Source: an uncultured Flavobacterium sp.
GTDB lineage: Bacteria; Bacteroidota; Bacteroidia; Flavobacteriales; Flavobacteriaceae
NCBI RefSeq assembly: GCF_951805225.1
Contig: NZ_OX638201.1
Location: 2,232,001-2,296,000, forward strand
Reading direction: 5' to 3'
Length of the DNA: 64,000 nt
Position numbers and translations under genes: made by a program
Shown: positions 31,001 through 37,934 of the stretch, one piece after another
Numbering within the stretch: position 1 is the first letter of the stretch
How the letters are laid out: each line of letters begins with the position of its first letter
The notes under the pieces: model-generated
What the model saw: only the letters and a program-made list of their open reading frames with translations
What the model was told of the DNA's origin: nothing
The model's database searches: none

Positions 31001-34000
31001 TAACTGTGCTGGCACTTACAAAAGTATAACCGGAAGGTAAAATATCTGTTACACTTACTCCTGTTGCGTTGCTTGGACCTGCATTGGTTGCTGTTAAAGT
31101 AAAAGTAACATTACTGCCAACATTAGGCGTAGCGCTACTTGCGGTTTTGGTTATACCAACATTAGACTGCGCAACCGGTGTTGGGGTAACACTAGAGGTA
31201 TTATTTCCAGGGGTAGGATCTGCTTCATTGGCAGTTATACTCGCACTGTTGGTATACGTTCCTGAGGCATTGACTGTGGCAATGATAGATAAGGTAGCAT
31301 TAGCGCCATTGGCTAAAGTACCAATCGCCCAGATTCCAGTTCCACTTGTATAGGTTCCGCTAACTGTGCTGGCACTTACAAAAGTATAACCGGAAGGTAA
31401 AATATCTGTTACACTTACTCCTGTTGCGTTGCTTGGACCTGCATTGGTTGCTGTTAAAGTAAAAGTAACATTACTGCCAACATTAGGCGTAGCGCTACTT
31501 GCGGTTTTGGTTATACCAACATTAGACTGCGCAACCGGTGTTGGGGTAACACTAGAGGTATTATTTCCAGGGGTAGGATCTGCTTCATTGGCAGTTATAC
31601 TCGCACTGTTGGTATACGTTCCTGAGGCATTGACTGTGGCAATGATAGATAAGGTAGCATTCGCTCCATTGGCTAAAGCACCAATCGCCCAGATTCCAGT
31701 TCCATTTGTATAGGTTCCTGCAGCTGTGCTGGAACTTACAAAAGTATAACCGGAAGGTAAAATATCTGTTACACTTACTCCTGTTGCGTTGCTTGGACCT
31801 GCATTGGTTGCTGTTAAAGTAAAAGTAACATTACTGCCAACATTAGGCGTAGCGCTACTTGCGGTTTTGGTTATACCAACATTAGACTGAGCAACCGGTG
31901 TTGGGGTAACACTAGAGGTATTATTTCCAGGGGTAGGATCTGCTTCATTGGCAGTTATACTCGCACTGTTGGTATACGTTCCTGAGGCATTGACTGTGGC
32001 AATGATAGATAAGGTAGCATTCGCTCCATTGGCTAAAGCACCAATCGCCCAGATTCCAGTTCCACTTGTATAGGTTCCGCTAACTGTGCTGGCACTTACA
32101 AAAGTATAACCGGAAGGTAAAATATCTGTTACACTTACTCCTGTTGCGTTGCTTGGACCTGCATTGGTTGCTGTTAAAGTAAAAGTAACATTACTGCCAA
32201 CATTAGGCGTAGCGCTACTTGCGGTTTTGGTTATACCAACATTAGACTGCGCAACCGGTGTTGGGGTAACACTAGAGGTATTATTTCCAGGGGTAGGATC
32301 TGCTTCATTGGCAGTTATACTCGCACTGTTGGTATACGTTCCTGAGGCATTGACTGTGGCAATGATAGATAAGGTAGCATTAGCTCCATTGGCTAAAGCA
32401 CCAATCGCCCAGATTCCAGTTCCACTTGTATAGGTTCCGCTAACTGTGCTGGCACTTACAAAAGTATAACCGGAAGGTAAAATATCTGTTACACTTACTC
32501 CTGTTGCGTTGCTTGGACCTGCATTGGTTGCTGTTAAAGTAAAAGTAACATTACTGCCAACATTAGGCGTAGCGCTACTTGCGGTTTTGGTTATACCAAC
32601 ATTAGACTGAGCAACCGGTGTTGGGGTAACACTAGAGGTATTATTTCCAGGGGTAGGATCTGCTTCATTGGCAGTTATACTCGCACTGTTGGTATACGTT
32701 CCTGAGGCATTGACTGTGGCAATGATAGATAAGGTAGCATTAGCTCCATTGGCTAAAGTACCAATCGCCCAGATTCCAGTTCCACTTGTATAGGTTCCGC
32801 TAACTGTGCTGGCACTTACAAAAGTATAACCGGAAGGTAAAATATCTGTTACACTTACTCCTGTTGCGTTGCTTGGACCTGCATTGGTTGCTGTTAAAGT
32901 AAAAGTAACATTACTGCCAACATTAGGCGTAGCGCTACTTGCGGTTTTGGTTATACCAACATTAGACTGCGCAACCGGTGTTGGGGTAACACTAGAGGTA
33001 TTATTTCCAGGGGTAGGATCTGCTTCATTGGCAGTTATACTCGCACTGTTGGTATACGTTCCTGAGGCATTGACTGTGGCAATGATAGATAAGGTAGCAT
33101 TCGCTCCATTGGCTAAAGCACCAATCGCCCAGATTCCAGTTCCACTTGTATAGGTTCCGCTAACTGTGCTGGCACTTACAAAAGTATAACCGGAAGGTAA
33201 AATATCTGTTACACTTACTCCTGTTGCGTTGCTTGGACCTGCATTGGTTGCTGTTAAAGTAAAAGTAACATTACTGCCAACATTAGGCGTAGCGCTACTT
33301 GCGGTTTTGGTTATACCAACATTAGACTGCGCAACCGGTGTTGGGGTAACACTAGAGGTATTATTTCCAGGGGTAGGATCTGCTTCATTGGCAGTTATAC
33401 TCGCACTGTTGGTATACGTTCCTGAGGCATTGACTGTGGCAATGATAGATAAGGTAGCATTCGCTCCATTGGCTAAAGCACCAATCGCCCAGATTCCAGT
33501 TCCACTTGTATAGGTTCCGCTAACTGTGCTGGCACTTACAAAAGTATAACCGGAAGGTAAAATATCTGTTACACTTACTCCTGTTGCGTTGCTTGGACCT
33601 GCATTGGTTGCTGTTAAAGTAAAAGTAACATTACTGCCAACATTAGGCGTAGCGCTACTTGCGGTTTTGGTTATACCAACATTAGACTGAGCAACCGGTG
33701 TTGGGGTAACACTAGAGGTATTATTTCCAGGGGTAGGATCTGCTTCATTGGCAGTTATACTCGCACTGTTGGTATACGTTCCTGAGGCATTGACTGTGGC
33801 AATGATAGATAAGGTAGCATTAGCTCCATTGGCTAAAGCACCAATCGCCCAGATTCCAGTTCCACTTGTATAGGTTCCGCTAACTGTGCTGGCACTTACA
33901 AAAGTATAACCGGAAGGTAAAATATCTGTTACACTTACTCCTGTTGCGTTGCTTGGACCTGCATTGGTTGCTGTTAAAGTAAAAGTAACATTACTGCCAA

Positions 34001-37000
34001 CATTAGGCGTAGCGCTACTTGCGGTTTTGGTTATACCAACATTAGACTGCGCAACCGGTGTTGGGGTAACACTAGAGGTATTATTTCCAGGGGTAGGATC
34101 TGCTTCATTGGCAGTTATACTCGCACTGTTGGTATACGTTCCTGAGGCATTGACTGTGGCAATGATAGATAAGGTAGCATTAGCGCCATTGGCTAAAGTA
34201 CCAATCGCCCAGATTCCAGTTCCACTTGTATAGGTTCCGCTAACTGTGCTGGCACTTACAAAAGTATAACCGGAAGGTAAAATATCTGTTACACTTACTC
34301 CTGTTGCGTTGCTTGGACCTGCATTGGTTGCTGTTAAAGTAAAAGTAACATTACTGCCAACATTAGGCGTAGCGCTACTTGCGGTTTTGGTTATACCAAC
34401 ATTAGACTGCGCAACCGGTGTTGGGGTAACACTAGAGGTATTATTTCCAGGGGTAGGATCTGCTTCATTGGCAGTTATACTCGCACTGTTGGTATACGTT
34501 CCTGAGGCATTGACTGTGGCAATGATAGATAAGGTAGCATTCGCTCCATTGGCTAAAGCACCAATCGCCCAGATTCCAGTTCCATTTGTATAGGTTCCTG
34601 CAGCTGTGCTGGAACTTACAAAAGTATAACCGGAAGGTAAAATATCTGTTACACTTACTCCTGTTGCGTTGCTTGGACCTGCATTGGTTGCTGTTAAAGT
34701 AAAAGTAACATTACTGCCAACATTAGGCGTAGCGCTACTTGCGGTTTTGGTTATACCAACATTAGACTGAGCAACCGGTGTTGGGGTAACACTAGAGGTA
34801 TTATTTCCAGGGGTAGGATCTGCTTCATTGGCAGTTATACTCGCACTGTTGGTATACGTTCCTGAGGCATTGACTGTGGCAATGATAGATAAGGTAGCAT
34901 TCGCTCCATTGGCTAAAGCACCAATCGCCCAGATTCCAGTTCCACTTGTATAGGTTCCGCTAACTGTGCTGGCACTTACAAAAGTATAGCCGGAAGGTAA
35001 AATATCTGTTACACTTACTCCTGTTGCAGCACTTGGGCCTGCATTAGTTGCTGTTAAGGTAAAAGTAACATTACTGCCAACATTAGGCGTAGCGCTACTT
35101 GCGGTTTTGGTTATACCAACATTAGACTGCGCAACCGGGGTTGGGGTAACACTAGAGGTATTATTTCCAGGGGTAGGATCTGCTTCATTGGCAGTTATAC
35201 TCGCACTGTTGGTATACGTTCCTGAGGCATTGACTGTGGCAATGATAGATAATGTAGCATTCGCTCCATTGGCTAAAGCACCAATCGCCCAGATTCCAGT
35301 TCCACTTGTATAGGTTCCGCTAACTGTGCTGGCACTTACAAAAGTATAGCCGGAAGGTAAAATATCTGTTACACTTACTCCTGTTGCGTTGCTTGGACCT
35401 GCATTGGTTGCTGTTAAAGTAAAAGTAACATTACTGCCAACATTAGGCGTAGCGCTACTTGCGGTTTTGGTTATACCAACATTAGACTGAGCAACCGGTG
35501 TTGGGGTAACACTAGAGGTATTATTTCCAGGGGTAGGATCTGCTTCATTGGCAGTTATACTCGCACTGTTGGTATACGTTCCAGAGGCATTGACTGTGGC
35601 AATGATAGATAAGGTAGCATTAGCTCCATTGGCTAAAGTACCAATCGCCCAGATTCCAGTTCCACTTGTATAGGTTCCGCTAACTGTGCTGGCACTTACA
35701 AAAGTATAACCGGAAGGTAAAATATCTGTTACACTTACTCCTGTTGCGTTGCTTGGACCTGCATTGGTTGCTGTTAAAGTAAAAGTAACATTACTGCCAA
35801 CATTAGGCGTAGCGCTACTTGCGGTTTTGGTTATACCAACATTAGACTGCGCAACCGGTGTTGGGGTAACACTAGAGGTATTATTTCCAGGGGTAGGATC
35901 TGCTTCATTGGCAGTTATACTCGCACTGTTGGTATACGTTCCTGAGGCATTGACTGTGGCAATGATAGATAAGGTAGCATTCGCTCCATTGGCTAAAGCA
36001 CCAATCGCCCAGATTCCAGTTCCACTTGTATAGGTTCCGCTAACTGTGCTGGCACTTACAAAAGTATAACCGGAAGGTAAAATATCTGTTACACTTACTC
36101 CTGTTGCGTTGCTTGGACCTGCATTGGTTGCTGTTAAAGTAAAAGTAACATTACTGCCAACATTAGGCGTAGCGCTACTTGCGGTTTTGGTTATACCAAC
36201 ATTAGACTGAGCAACCGGTGTTGGGGTAACACTAGAGGTATTATTTCCAGGGGTAGGATCTGCTTCATTGGCAGTTATACTCGCACTGTTGGTATACGTT
36301 CCTGAGGCATTGACTGTGGCAATGATAGATAAGGTAGCATTAGCTCCATTGGCTAAAGCACCAATCGCCCAGATTCCAGTTCCACTTGTATAGGTTCCGC
36401 TAACTGTGCTGGCACTTACAAAAGTATAGCCGGAAGGTAAAATATCTGTTACACTCACTCCTGTTGCAGCACTTGGGCCTGCATTAGTTGCTGTTAAGGT
36501 AAAAGTAACATTACTGCCAACATTAGGCGTAGCGCTACTTGCGGTTTTGGTTATACCAACATTAGACTGCGCAACCGGGGTTGGGGTAACACTAGAGGTA
36601 TTATTTCCAGTCGCAGTATCTGCAATATCAGGAGAATCAATAGAGGCACTATTTAAATAGGAACCTACAGCATTTACCGTAGCAGTAATTTGTAAAGTTG
36701 GAGAAGAGCCTATATTTAATAAACCAATGTCCCAAACTCCTGTAGATGAATTGTAGGTCCCAACACTCGGAGTAGCCGACACAAAAGTATAGCCAGATGG
36801 CAACAAATCAGTAACTTTGGTGTTTGGTGCATTCCCGGGACCGGTATTGCCCGCTGTAAGTGTAAAGACAACATTACTTCCCACGTTTGGAGTTGGGTTA
36901 CTTACAGTTTTAGAAATGGAGAGATCTGCAGAAATGATTCCTTCTATAATATTTAAAAAAACACCCGAATCCAACAATGCATCACCAGAATCAGCAATTA

Positions 37001-37934
37001 CAATTTTAAAAGTATAAGTGCCACCAGGAGTTAAGCCCTTAATAGTTTTTTTTATCAATCTTGTTAAACCATTATGTTCCGTAAAAATCGGAAAAGGACC
37101 CGGTTGAGGTGCAGTATTCTGGTTGTATTTACCTCCAGTAATAGTTGTAGTATGACCATTATTTATATACAAAGAAGATTGAGAACCATCGTATGCAGCT
37201 ACAGGCGTTGCGGGTGAGCCGAATCCAGGAATACCAGCATTCACTTTATTTATTGATGTGGCACTACCATTGGGTAATGTTGCGAAATTCTGAACTCCAG
37301 AAATACCTGGACCAGAAACAAAAAAACCAAAAGCATCATCAAAATTAGACCCCACAAAATCTGGATACTCCTCTGAACCAAATTGATAACTAAAAAGTAG
37401 CCCTGAAACATTCGGTGCTAAAGTTATTGTAAAAGAATACGATACTAAGTCACGGGTTGCAGTAGGATCAATTATAGATAAGTTGGGATCTGATACTGTA
37501 GCAGTTCCAGCTGGGTTAAAACTTTTTTGAATAGCCGTATTTCTATTTGCTAATTCGAAAGGCGCACTCCCTGTAGTAAAATACACACCACTCGCTATAT
37601 CCAAACCAGCACCACCAACTCCATTCGAAAAGGTGGCAACTTGATTTGCACGTAAAGTTGCAGCAGCTGCACCTCCCGACAATGTTCCACCAACGATAAC
37701 TATTCCAGGCCCATTTAAAGCAGTATTTATCTGCAAATTTGAAGGATTTGTTACAATAGTAGCTTGAGCATATATTGAAGATGATATATTAAAAAGAAAA
37801 AAAACATTTATAAAAAAAGAAAAAGAATTAAAATTTAATAACTTATTCAAAATCAATAGTCCTTTGCTAAATAGAAAATAGAAAATCGATAATAAACTTT
37901 TAATTACAGAATTAATGAGTGTAAAATTATTCAT
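16023..37934 (-). CDS. Giant T9SS type B repeat adhesin (7,303 aa)
   Basis: One uninterrupted frame of 21.9 kb. Parts: a long hydrophobic signal region ending at IYAQ (about residue 57); a choice-of-anchor-L-like domain (about 60-335, with SYQFGSEEYPDFV); one divergent DUF11 domain (about 336-452); 22 near-identical 120-aa DUF11 repeats (about 453-3093); 39 near-identical 102-aa repeats (about 3097-7074) each with a C-x7-C pair; one DUF11/DUF7507-like domain (about 7077-7195, with DENSNGNADAGETITY); and the gliding-motility-associated C-terminal domain, T9SS type B (about 7200-7303: VSINGDSMNERF, IYNRWGVLVFE, LPEGTYYYIIKY). The last domain routes it to the cell surface. It resembles SprB in size and gene order but has no SprB repeats that I recognise. 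Likely role: surface adhesion or gliding track filament, with the downstream SprF-like protein as partner. Confidence 0.93.
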   Translation of the reverse strand: MNNFTLINSVIKSLLSIFYFLFSKGLLILNKLLNFNSFSFFINVFFLFNISSSIYAQATIVTNPSNLQINTALNGPGIVIVGGTLSGGAAAATLRANQVATFSNGVGGAGLDIASGVYFTTGSAPFELANRNTAIQKSFNPAGTATVSDPNLSIIDPTATRDLVSYSFTITLAPNVSGLLFSYQFGSEEYPDFVGSNFDDAFGFFVSGPGISGVQNFATLPNGSATSINKVNAGIPGFGSPATPVAAYDGSQSSLYINNGHTTTITGGKYNQNTAPQPGPFPIFTEHNGLTRLIKKTIKGLTPGGTYTFKIVIADSGDALLDSGVFLNIIEGIISADLSISKTVSNPTPNVGSNVVFTLTAGNTGPGNAPNTKVTDLLPSGYTFVSATPSVGTYNSSTGVWDIGLLNIGSSPTLQITATVNAVGSYLNSASIDSPDIADTATGNNTSSVTPTPVAQSNVGITKTASSATPNVGSNVTFTLTATNAGPSAATGVSVTDILPSGYTFVSASTVSGTYTSGTGIWAIGALANGANATLSIIATVNASGTYTNSASITANEADPTPGNNTSSVTPTPVAQSNVGITKTASSATPNVGSNVTFTLTATNAGPSNATGVSVTDILPSGYTFVSASTVSGTYTSGTGIWAIGALANGANATLSIIATVNASGTYTNSASITANEADPTPGNNTSSVTPTPVAQSNVGITKTASSATPNVGSNVTFTLTATNAGPSNATGVSVTDILPSGYTFVSASTVSGTYTSGTGIWAIGTLANGANATLSIIATVNASGTYTNSASITANEADPTPGNNTSSVTPTPVAQSNVGITKTASSATPNVGSNVTFTLTATNAGPSNATGVSVTDILPSGYTFVSASTVSGTYTSGTGIWAIGALANGANATLSIIATVNASGTYTNSASITANEADPTPGNNTSSVTPTPVAQSNVGITKTASSATPNVGSNVTFTLTATNAGPSAATGVSVTDILPSGYTFVSASTVSGTYTSGTGIWAIGALANGANATLSIIATVNASGTYTNSASITANEADPTPGNNTSSVTPTPVAQSNVGITKTASSATPNVGSNVTFTLTATNAGPSNATGVSVTDILPSGYTFVSSSTAAGTYTNGTGIWAIGALANGANATLSIIATVNASGTYTNSASITANEADPTPGNNTSSVTPTPVAQSNVGITKTASSATPNVGSNVTFTLTATNAGPSNATGVSVTDILPSGYTFVSASTVSGTYTSGTGIWAIGTLANGANATLSIIATVNASGTYTNSASITANEADPTPGNNTSSVTPTPVAQSNVGITKTASSATPNVGSNVTFTLTATNAGPSNATGVSVTDILPSGYTFVSASTVSGTYTSGTGIWAIGALANGANATLSIIATVNASGTYTNSASITANEADPTPGNNTSSVTPTPVAQSNVGITKTASSATPNVGSNVTFTLTATNAGPSNATGVSVTDILPSGYTFVSASTVSGTYTSGTGIWAIGALANGANATLSIIATVNASGTYTNSASITANEADPTPGNNTSSVTPTPVAQSNVGITKTASSATPNVGSNVTFTLTATNAGPSNATGVSVTDILPSGYTFVSASTVSGTYTSGTGIWAIGALANGANATLSIIATVNASGTYTNSASITANEADPTPGNNTSSVTPTPVAQSNVGITKTASSATPNVGSNVTFTLTATNAGPSNATGVSVTDILPSGYTFVSASTVSGTYTSGTGIWAIGTLANGANATLSIIATVNASGTYTNSASITANEADPTPGNNTSSVTPTPVAQSNVGITKTASSATPNVGSNVTFTLTATNAGPSNATGVSVTDILPSGYTFVSASTVSGTYTSGTGIWAIGALANGANATLSIIATVNASGTYTNSASITANEADPTPGNNTSSVTPTPVAQSNVGITKTASSATPNVGSNVTFTLTATNAGPSNATGVSVTDILPSGYTFVSASTVSGTYTSGTGIWAIGALANGANATLSIIATVNASGTYTNSASITANEADPTPGNNTSSVTPTPVAQSNVGITKTASSATPNVGSNVTFTLTATNAGPSNATGVSVTDILPSGYTFVSSSTAAGTYTNGTGIWAIGALANGANATLSIIATVNASGTYTNSASITANEADPTPGNNTSSVTPTPVAQSNVGITKTASSATPNVGSNVTFTLTATNAGPSNATGVSVTDILPSGYTFVSASTVSGTYTSGTGIWAIGTLANGANATLSIIATVNASGTYTNSASITANEADPTPGNNTSSVTPTPVAQSNVGITKTASSATPNVGSNVTFTLTATNAGPSNATGVSVTDILPSGYTFVSASTVSGTYTSGTGIWAIGALANGANATLSIIATVNASGTYTNSASIAANEADPTPGNNTSSVTPTPVAQSNVGITKTASSATPNVGSNVTFTLTATNAGPSNATGVSVTDILPSGYTFVSASTVSGTYTNGTGIWAIGALANGANATLSIIATVNASGTYTNSASITANEADPTPGNNTSSVTPTPVAQSNVGITKTASSATPNVGSNVTFTLTATNAGPSNATGVSVTDILPSGYTFVSASTVSGTYTSGTGIWAIGALANGANATLSIIATVNASGTYTNSASITANEADPTPGNNTSSVTPTPVAQSNVGITKTASSATPNVGSNVTFTLTATNAGPSNATGVSVTDILPSGYTFVSASTVSGTYTSGTGIWAIGALANGANATLSIIATVNASGTYTNSASITANEADPTPGNNTSSVTPTPVAQSNVGITKTASSATPNVGSNVTFTLTATNAGPSAATGVSVTDILPSGYTFVSASTVSGTYTSGTGIWAIGALANGANATLSIIATVNASGTYTNSASITANEADPTPGNNTSSVTPTPVAQSNVGITKTASSATPNVGSNVTFTLTATNAGPSNATGVSVTDILPSGYTFVSSSTAAGTYTNGTGIWAIGALANGANATLSIIATVNASGTYTNSASITANEADPTPGNNTSSVTPTPVAQSNVGITKTASSATPNVGSNVTFTLTATNAGPSNATGVSVTDILPSGYTFVSASTVSGTYTSGTGIWAIGTLANGANATLSIIATVNASGTYTNSASITANEADPTPGNNTSSVTPTPINIIVAVTETTPSVNGLPGGTTTALTGNDTLNGSPVVVGTAAGNVQITSSTVPVGSGLVVNADGTVTVAANTPSGNYSVSYTICEVNNPLNCSTISSTVVVSAPAIVAVTETTPSVNGLPGGTTTALTNNDTLNGSPVIVGTAAGNVQITSSTVPVGSGLVVNADGTVTVAANTPSGNYSVSYTICEVNNPLNCSTISSTVVVSAPAIVAVTETTPSVNGLPGGTTTALTGNDTLNGSPVIVGTAAGNVQITSSTVPVGSGLVVNADGTVTVAANTPSGNYSVSYTICEVNNPLNCSTISSTVVVSAPAIVAVTETTPSVNGLPGGTTTALTNNDTLNGSPVVVGTAAGNVQITSSTVPVGSGLVVNADGTVTVAANTPSGNYSVSYTICEVNNPLNCSTISSTVVVSAPAIVAVTDTTPSVNGLPGGTTTALTGNDTLNGSPVIVGTAAGNVQITSSTVPVGSGLVVNADGTVTVAANTPSGNYSVSYTICEVNNPLNCSTISSTVVVSAPAIVAVTDTTPSVNGLPGGTTTALTNNDTLNGSPVIVGTAAGNVQITSSTVPVGSGLVVNSDGTVTVAANTPSGNYSVSYTICEVNNPLNCSTISSTVVVSAPAIVAVTETTPSVNGLPGGTTTALTNNDTLNGSPVIVGTAAGNVQITSSTVPVGSGLVVNADGTVTVAANTPSGNYSVSYTICEVNNPLNCSTISSTVVVSAPAIVAVTETTPSVNGLPGGTTTALTGNDTLNGSPVVVGTAAGNVQITSSTVPVGSGLVVNADGTVTVAANTPSGNYSVSYTICEVNNPLNCSTISSTVVVSAPAIVAVTETTPSVNGLPGGTTTALTGNDTLNGSPVIVGTAAGNVQITSSTVPVGSGLVVNSDGTVTVAANTPSGNYSVSYTICEVNNPLNCSTISSTVVVSAPAIVAVTETTPSVNGLPGGTTTALTGNDTLNGSPVVVGTAAGNVQITSSTVPVGSGLVVNADGTVTVAANTPSGNYSVSYTICEVNNPLNCSTISSTVVVSAPAIVAVTDTTPSVNGLPGGTTTALTNNDTLNGSPVIVGTAAGNVQITSSTVPVGSGLVVNSDGTVTVAANTPSGNYSVSYTICEVNNPLNCSTISSTVVVSAPAIVAVTETTPSVNGLPGGTTTALTGNDTLNGSPIVVGTAAGNVQITSSTVPVGSGLVVNADGTVTVAANTPSGNYSVSYTICEVNNPLNCSTISSTVVVSAPAIVAVTETTPSVNGLPGGTTTALTGNDTLNGSPVVVGTAAGNVQITSSTVPVGSGLVVNSDGTVTVAANTPSGNYSVSYTICEVNNPLNCSTISSTVVVSAPAIVAVTETTPSVNGLPGGTTTALTNNDTLNGSPVIVGTAAGNVQITSSTVPVGSGLVVNADGTVTVAANTPSGNYSVSYTICEVNNPLNCSTISSTVVVSAPAIVAVTETTPSVNGLPGGTTTALTGNDTLNGSPIVVGTAAGNVQITSSTVPVGSGLVVNADGTVTVAANTPSGNYSVSYTICEVNNPLNCSTISSTVVVSAPAIVAVTETTPSVNGLPGGTTTALTGNDTLNGSPVVVGTAAGNVQITSSTVPVGSGLVVNSDGTVTVAANTPSGNYSVSYTICEVNNPLNCSTISSTVVVSAPAIVAVTETTPSVNGLPGGTTTALTNNDTLNGSPVVVGTAAGNVQITSSTVPVGSGLVVNADGTVTVAANTPSGNYSVSYTICEVNNPLNCSTISSTVVVSAPAIVAVTDTTPSVNGLPGGTTTALTNNDTLNGSPVIVGTAAGNVQITSSTVPVGSGLVVNSDGTVTVAANTPSGNYSVSYTICEVNNPLNCSTISSTVVVSAPAIVAVTETTPSVNGLPGGTTTALTNNDTLNGSPVIVGTAAGNVQITSSTVPVGSGLVVNSDGTVTVAANTPSGNYSVSYTICEVNNPLNCSTISSTVVVSAPAIVAVTETTPSVNGLPGGTTTALTGNDTLNGSPIVVGTAAGNVQITSSTVPVGSGLVVNADGTVTVAANTPSGNYSVSYTICEVNNPLNCSTISSTVVVSAPAIVAVTETTPSVNGLPGGTTTALTGNDTLNGSPVVVGTAAGNVQITSSTVPVGSGLVVNSDGTVTVAANTPSGNYSVSYTICEVNNPLNCSTISSTVVVSAPAIVAVTETTPSVNGLPGGTTTALTNNDTLNGSPVIVGTAAGNVQITSSTVPVGSGLVVNADGTVTVAANTPSGNYSVSYTICEVNNPLNCSTISSTVVVSAPAIVAVTETTPSVNGLPGGTTTALTGNDTLNGSPVVVGTAAGNVQITSSTVPVGSGLVVNADGTVTVAANTPSGNYSVSYTICEVNNPLNCSTISSTVVVSAPAIVAVTETTPSVNGLPGGTTTALTGNDTLNGSPVVVGTAAGNVQITSSTVPVGSGLVVNSDGTVTVAANTPSGNYSVSYTICEVNNPLNCSTISSTVVVSAPAIVAVTETTPSVNGLPGGTTTALTGNDTLNGSPVIVGTAAGNVQITSSTVPVGSGLVVNADGTVTVAANTPSGNYSVSYTICEVNNPLNCSTISSTVVVSAPAIVAVTETTPSVNGLPGGTTTALTGNDTLNGSPVVVGTAAGNVQITSSTVPVGSGLVVNADGTVTVAANTPSGNYSVSYTICEVNNPLNCSTISSTVVVSAPAIVAVTDTTPSVNGLPGGTTTALTNNDTLNGSPVIVGTAAGNVQITSSTVPVGSGLVVNSDGTVTVAANTPSGNYSVSYTICEVNNPLNCSTISSTVVVSAPAIVAVTETTPSVNGLPGGTTTALTGNDTLNGSPVVVGTAAGNVQITSSTVPVGSGLVVNSDGTVTVAANTPSGNYSVSYTICEVNNPLNCSTISSTVVVSAPAIVAVTETTPSVNGLPGGTTTALTNNDTLNGSPVIVGTAAGNVQITSSTVPVGSGLVVNADGTVTVAANTPSGNYSVSYTICEVNNPLNCSTISSTVVVSAPAIVAVTETTPSVNGLPGGTTTALTGNDTLNGSPVVVGTAAGNVQITSSTVPVGSGLVVNADGTVTVAANTPSGNYSVSYTICEVNNPLNCSTISSTVVVSAPAIVAVTETTPSVNGLPGGTTTALTGNDTLNGSPVVVGTAAGNVQITSSTVPVGSGLVVNSDGTVTVAANTPSGNYSVSYTICEVNNPLNCSTISSTVVVSAPAIVAVTETTPSVNGLPGGTTTALTGNDTLNGSPVIVGTAAGNVQITSSTVPVGSGLVVNADGTVTVAANTPSGNYSVSYTICEVNNPLNCSTISSTVVVSAPAIVAVTETTPSVNGLPGGTTTALTGNDTLNGSPVVVGTAAGNVQITSSTVPVGSGLVVNADGTVTVAANTPSGNYSVSYTICEVNNPLNCSTISSTVVVSAPAIVAVTDTTPSVNGLPGGTTTALTNNDTLNGSPVIVGTAAGNVQITSSTVPVGSGLVVNSDGTVTVAANTPSGNYSVSYTICEVNNPLNCSTISSTVVVSAPAIVAVTDTTPSVNGLPGGTTTALTNNDTLNGSPVIVGTAAGNVQITSSTVPVGSGLVVNSDGTVTVAANTPSGNYSVSYTICEVNNPLNCSTISSTVVVSAPAIVAVTETTPSVNGLPGGTTTALTGNDTLNGSPVIVGTAAGNVQITSSTVPVGSGLVVNADGTVTVAANTPSGNYSVSYTICEVNNPLNCSTISSTVVVSAPAIVAVTETTPSVNGLPGGTTTALTGNDTLNGSPVIVGTAAGNVQITSSTVPVGSGLVVNADGTVTVAANTPSGNYSVSYTICEVNNPLNCSTISSTVVVSAPAIVAVTDTTPSVNGLPGGTTTALTNNDTLNGSPVIVGTAAGNVQITSSTVPVGSGLVVNADGTVTVAANTPSGNYSVSYTICEVNNPLNCSTISSTVVVSAPAIVAVTETTPSVNGLPGGTTTALTGNDTLNGSPVVVGTAAGNVQITSSTVPVGSGLVVNSDGTVTVAANTPSGNYSVSYTICEVNNPLNCSTISSTVVVSAPAIVEVPSIAIIKTAVFNDENSNGNADAGETITYNFKVTNTGNVPLYNITVSDPLAGIIMSGGPIDLNVNDTDEVSFSAQYRITQNDINNGSISNQASVMGSALSGIKVEDKSDNINNLGDNPTVLLLSGCVIKIFNAVSINGDSMNERFYIQGIECYPDNTVQIYNRWGVLVFERDHYNNTDVAFRGISEGRVTIKESKGLPEGTYYYIIKYKDHQSTPHQEAGYLYLTK
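16713..28646 (-). repeat. 39 tandem 306-bp coding repeats
   Basis: 39 units of exactly 306 bp (102 aa) run head to tail with no spacer. Units differ at only a few sites: Glu/Asp in VT(E/D)TTP, Gly/Asn in ALT(G/N)ND, Val/Ile in SP(V/I)(V/I)VG, Ala/Ser in VN(A/S)DG, and rare silent changes. Blocks of units are themselves duplicated: 18649-20484 equals 20791-22626 in its variant pattern, shifted by 2,142 bp (7 units). The base composition is visibly richer in G and C than the surrounding genome. Confidence 0.97.
28657..36576 (-). repeat. 22 tandem 360-bp coding repeats (DUF11)
   Basis: 22 units of exactly 360 bp (120 aa) encode the DUF11 fold (hallmarks VGITKTASSATPNVGSNVTF, DILPSGYTFVS, GNNTSSVTPTP). 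Variation is limited to sites such as SNATG/SAATG, SASTVSGTYTSG/SSSTAAGTYTNG and ALANG/TLANG. The same variant combination recurs near 28.8-29.2, 31.3-31.7 and 34.2-34.6 kb, that is 7 and 8 units apart, showing duplication of multi-unit blocks. A diverged DUF11 copy lies beyond the right end (36577 to about 36930). Confidence 0.97.

Noticed and set aside
28909..36033. Plus-strand ORFs of 68-94 codons over the 360-bp repeats
   Set aside because: Antisense shadows of the DUF11 units with no independent start signals.
16713..36576. CRISPR-like or satellite DNA
   Set aside because: Units are 306 and 360 bp, contiguous, without spacers, and stay in one open reading frame with protein-domain patterns.
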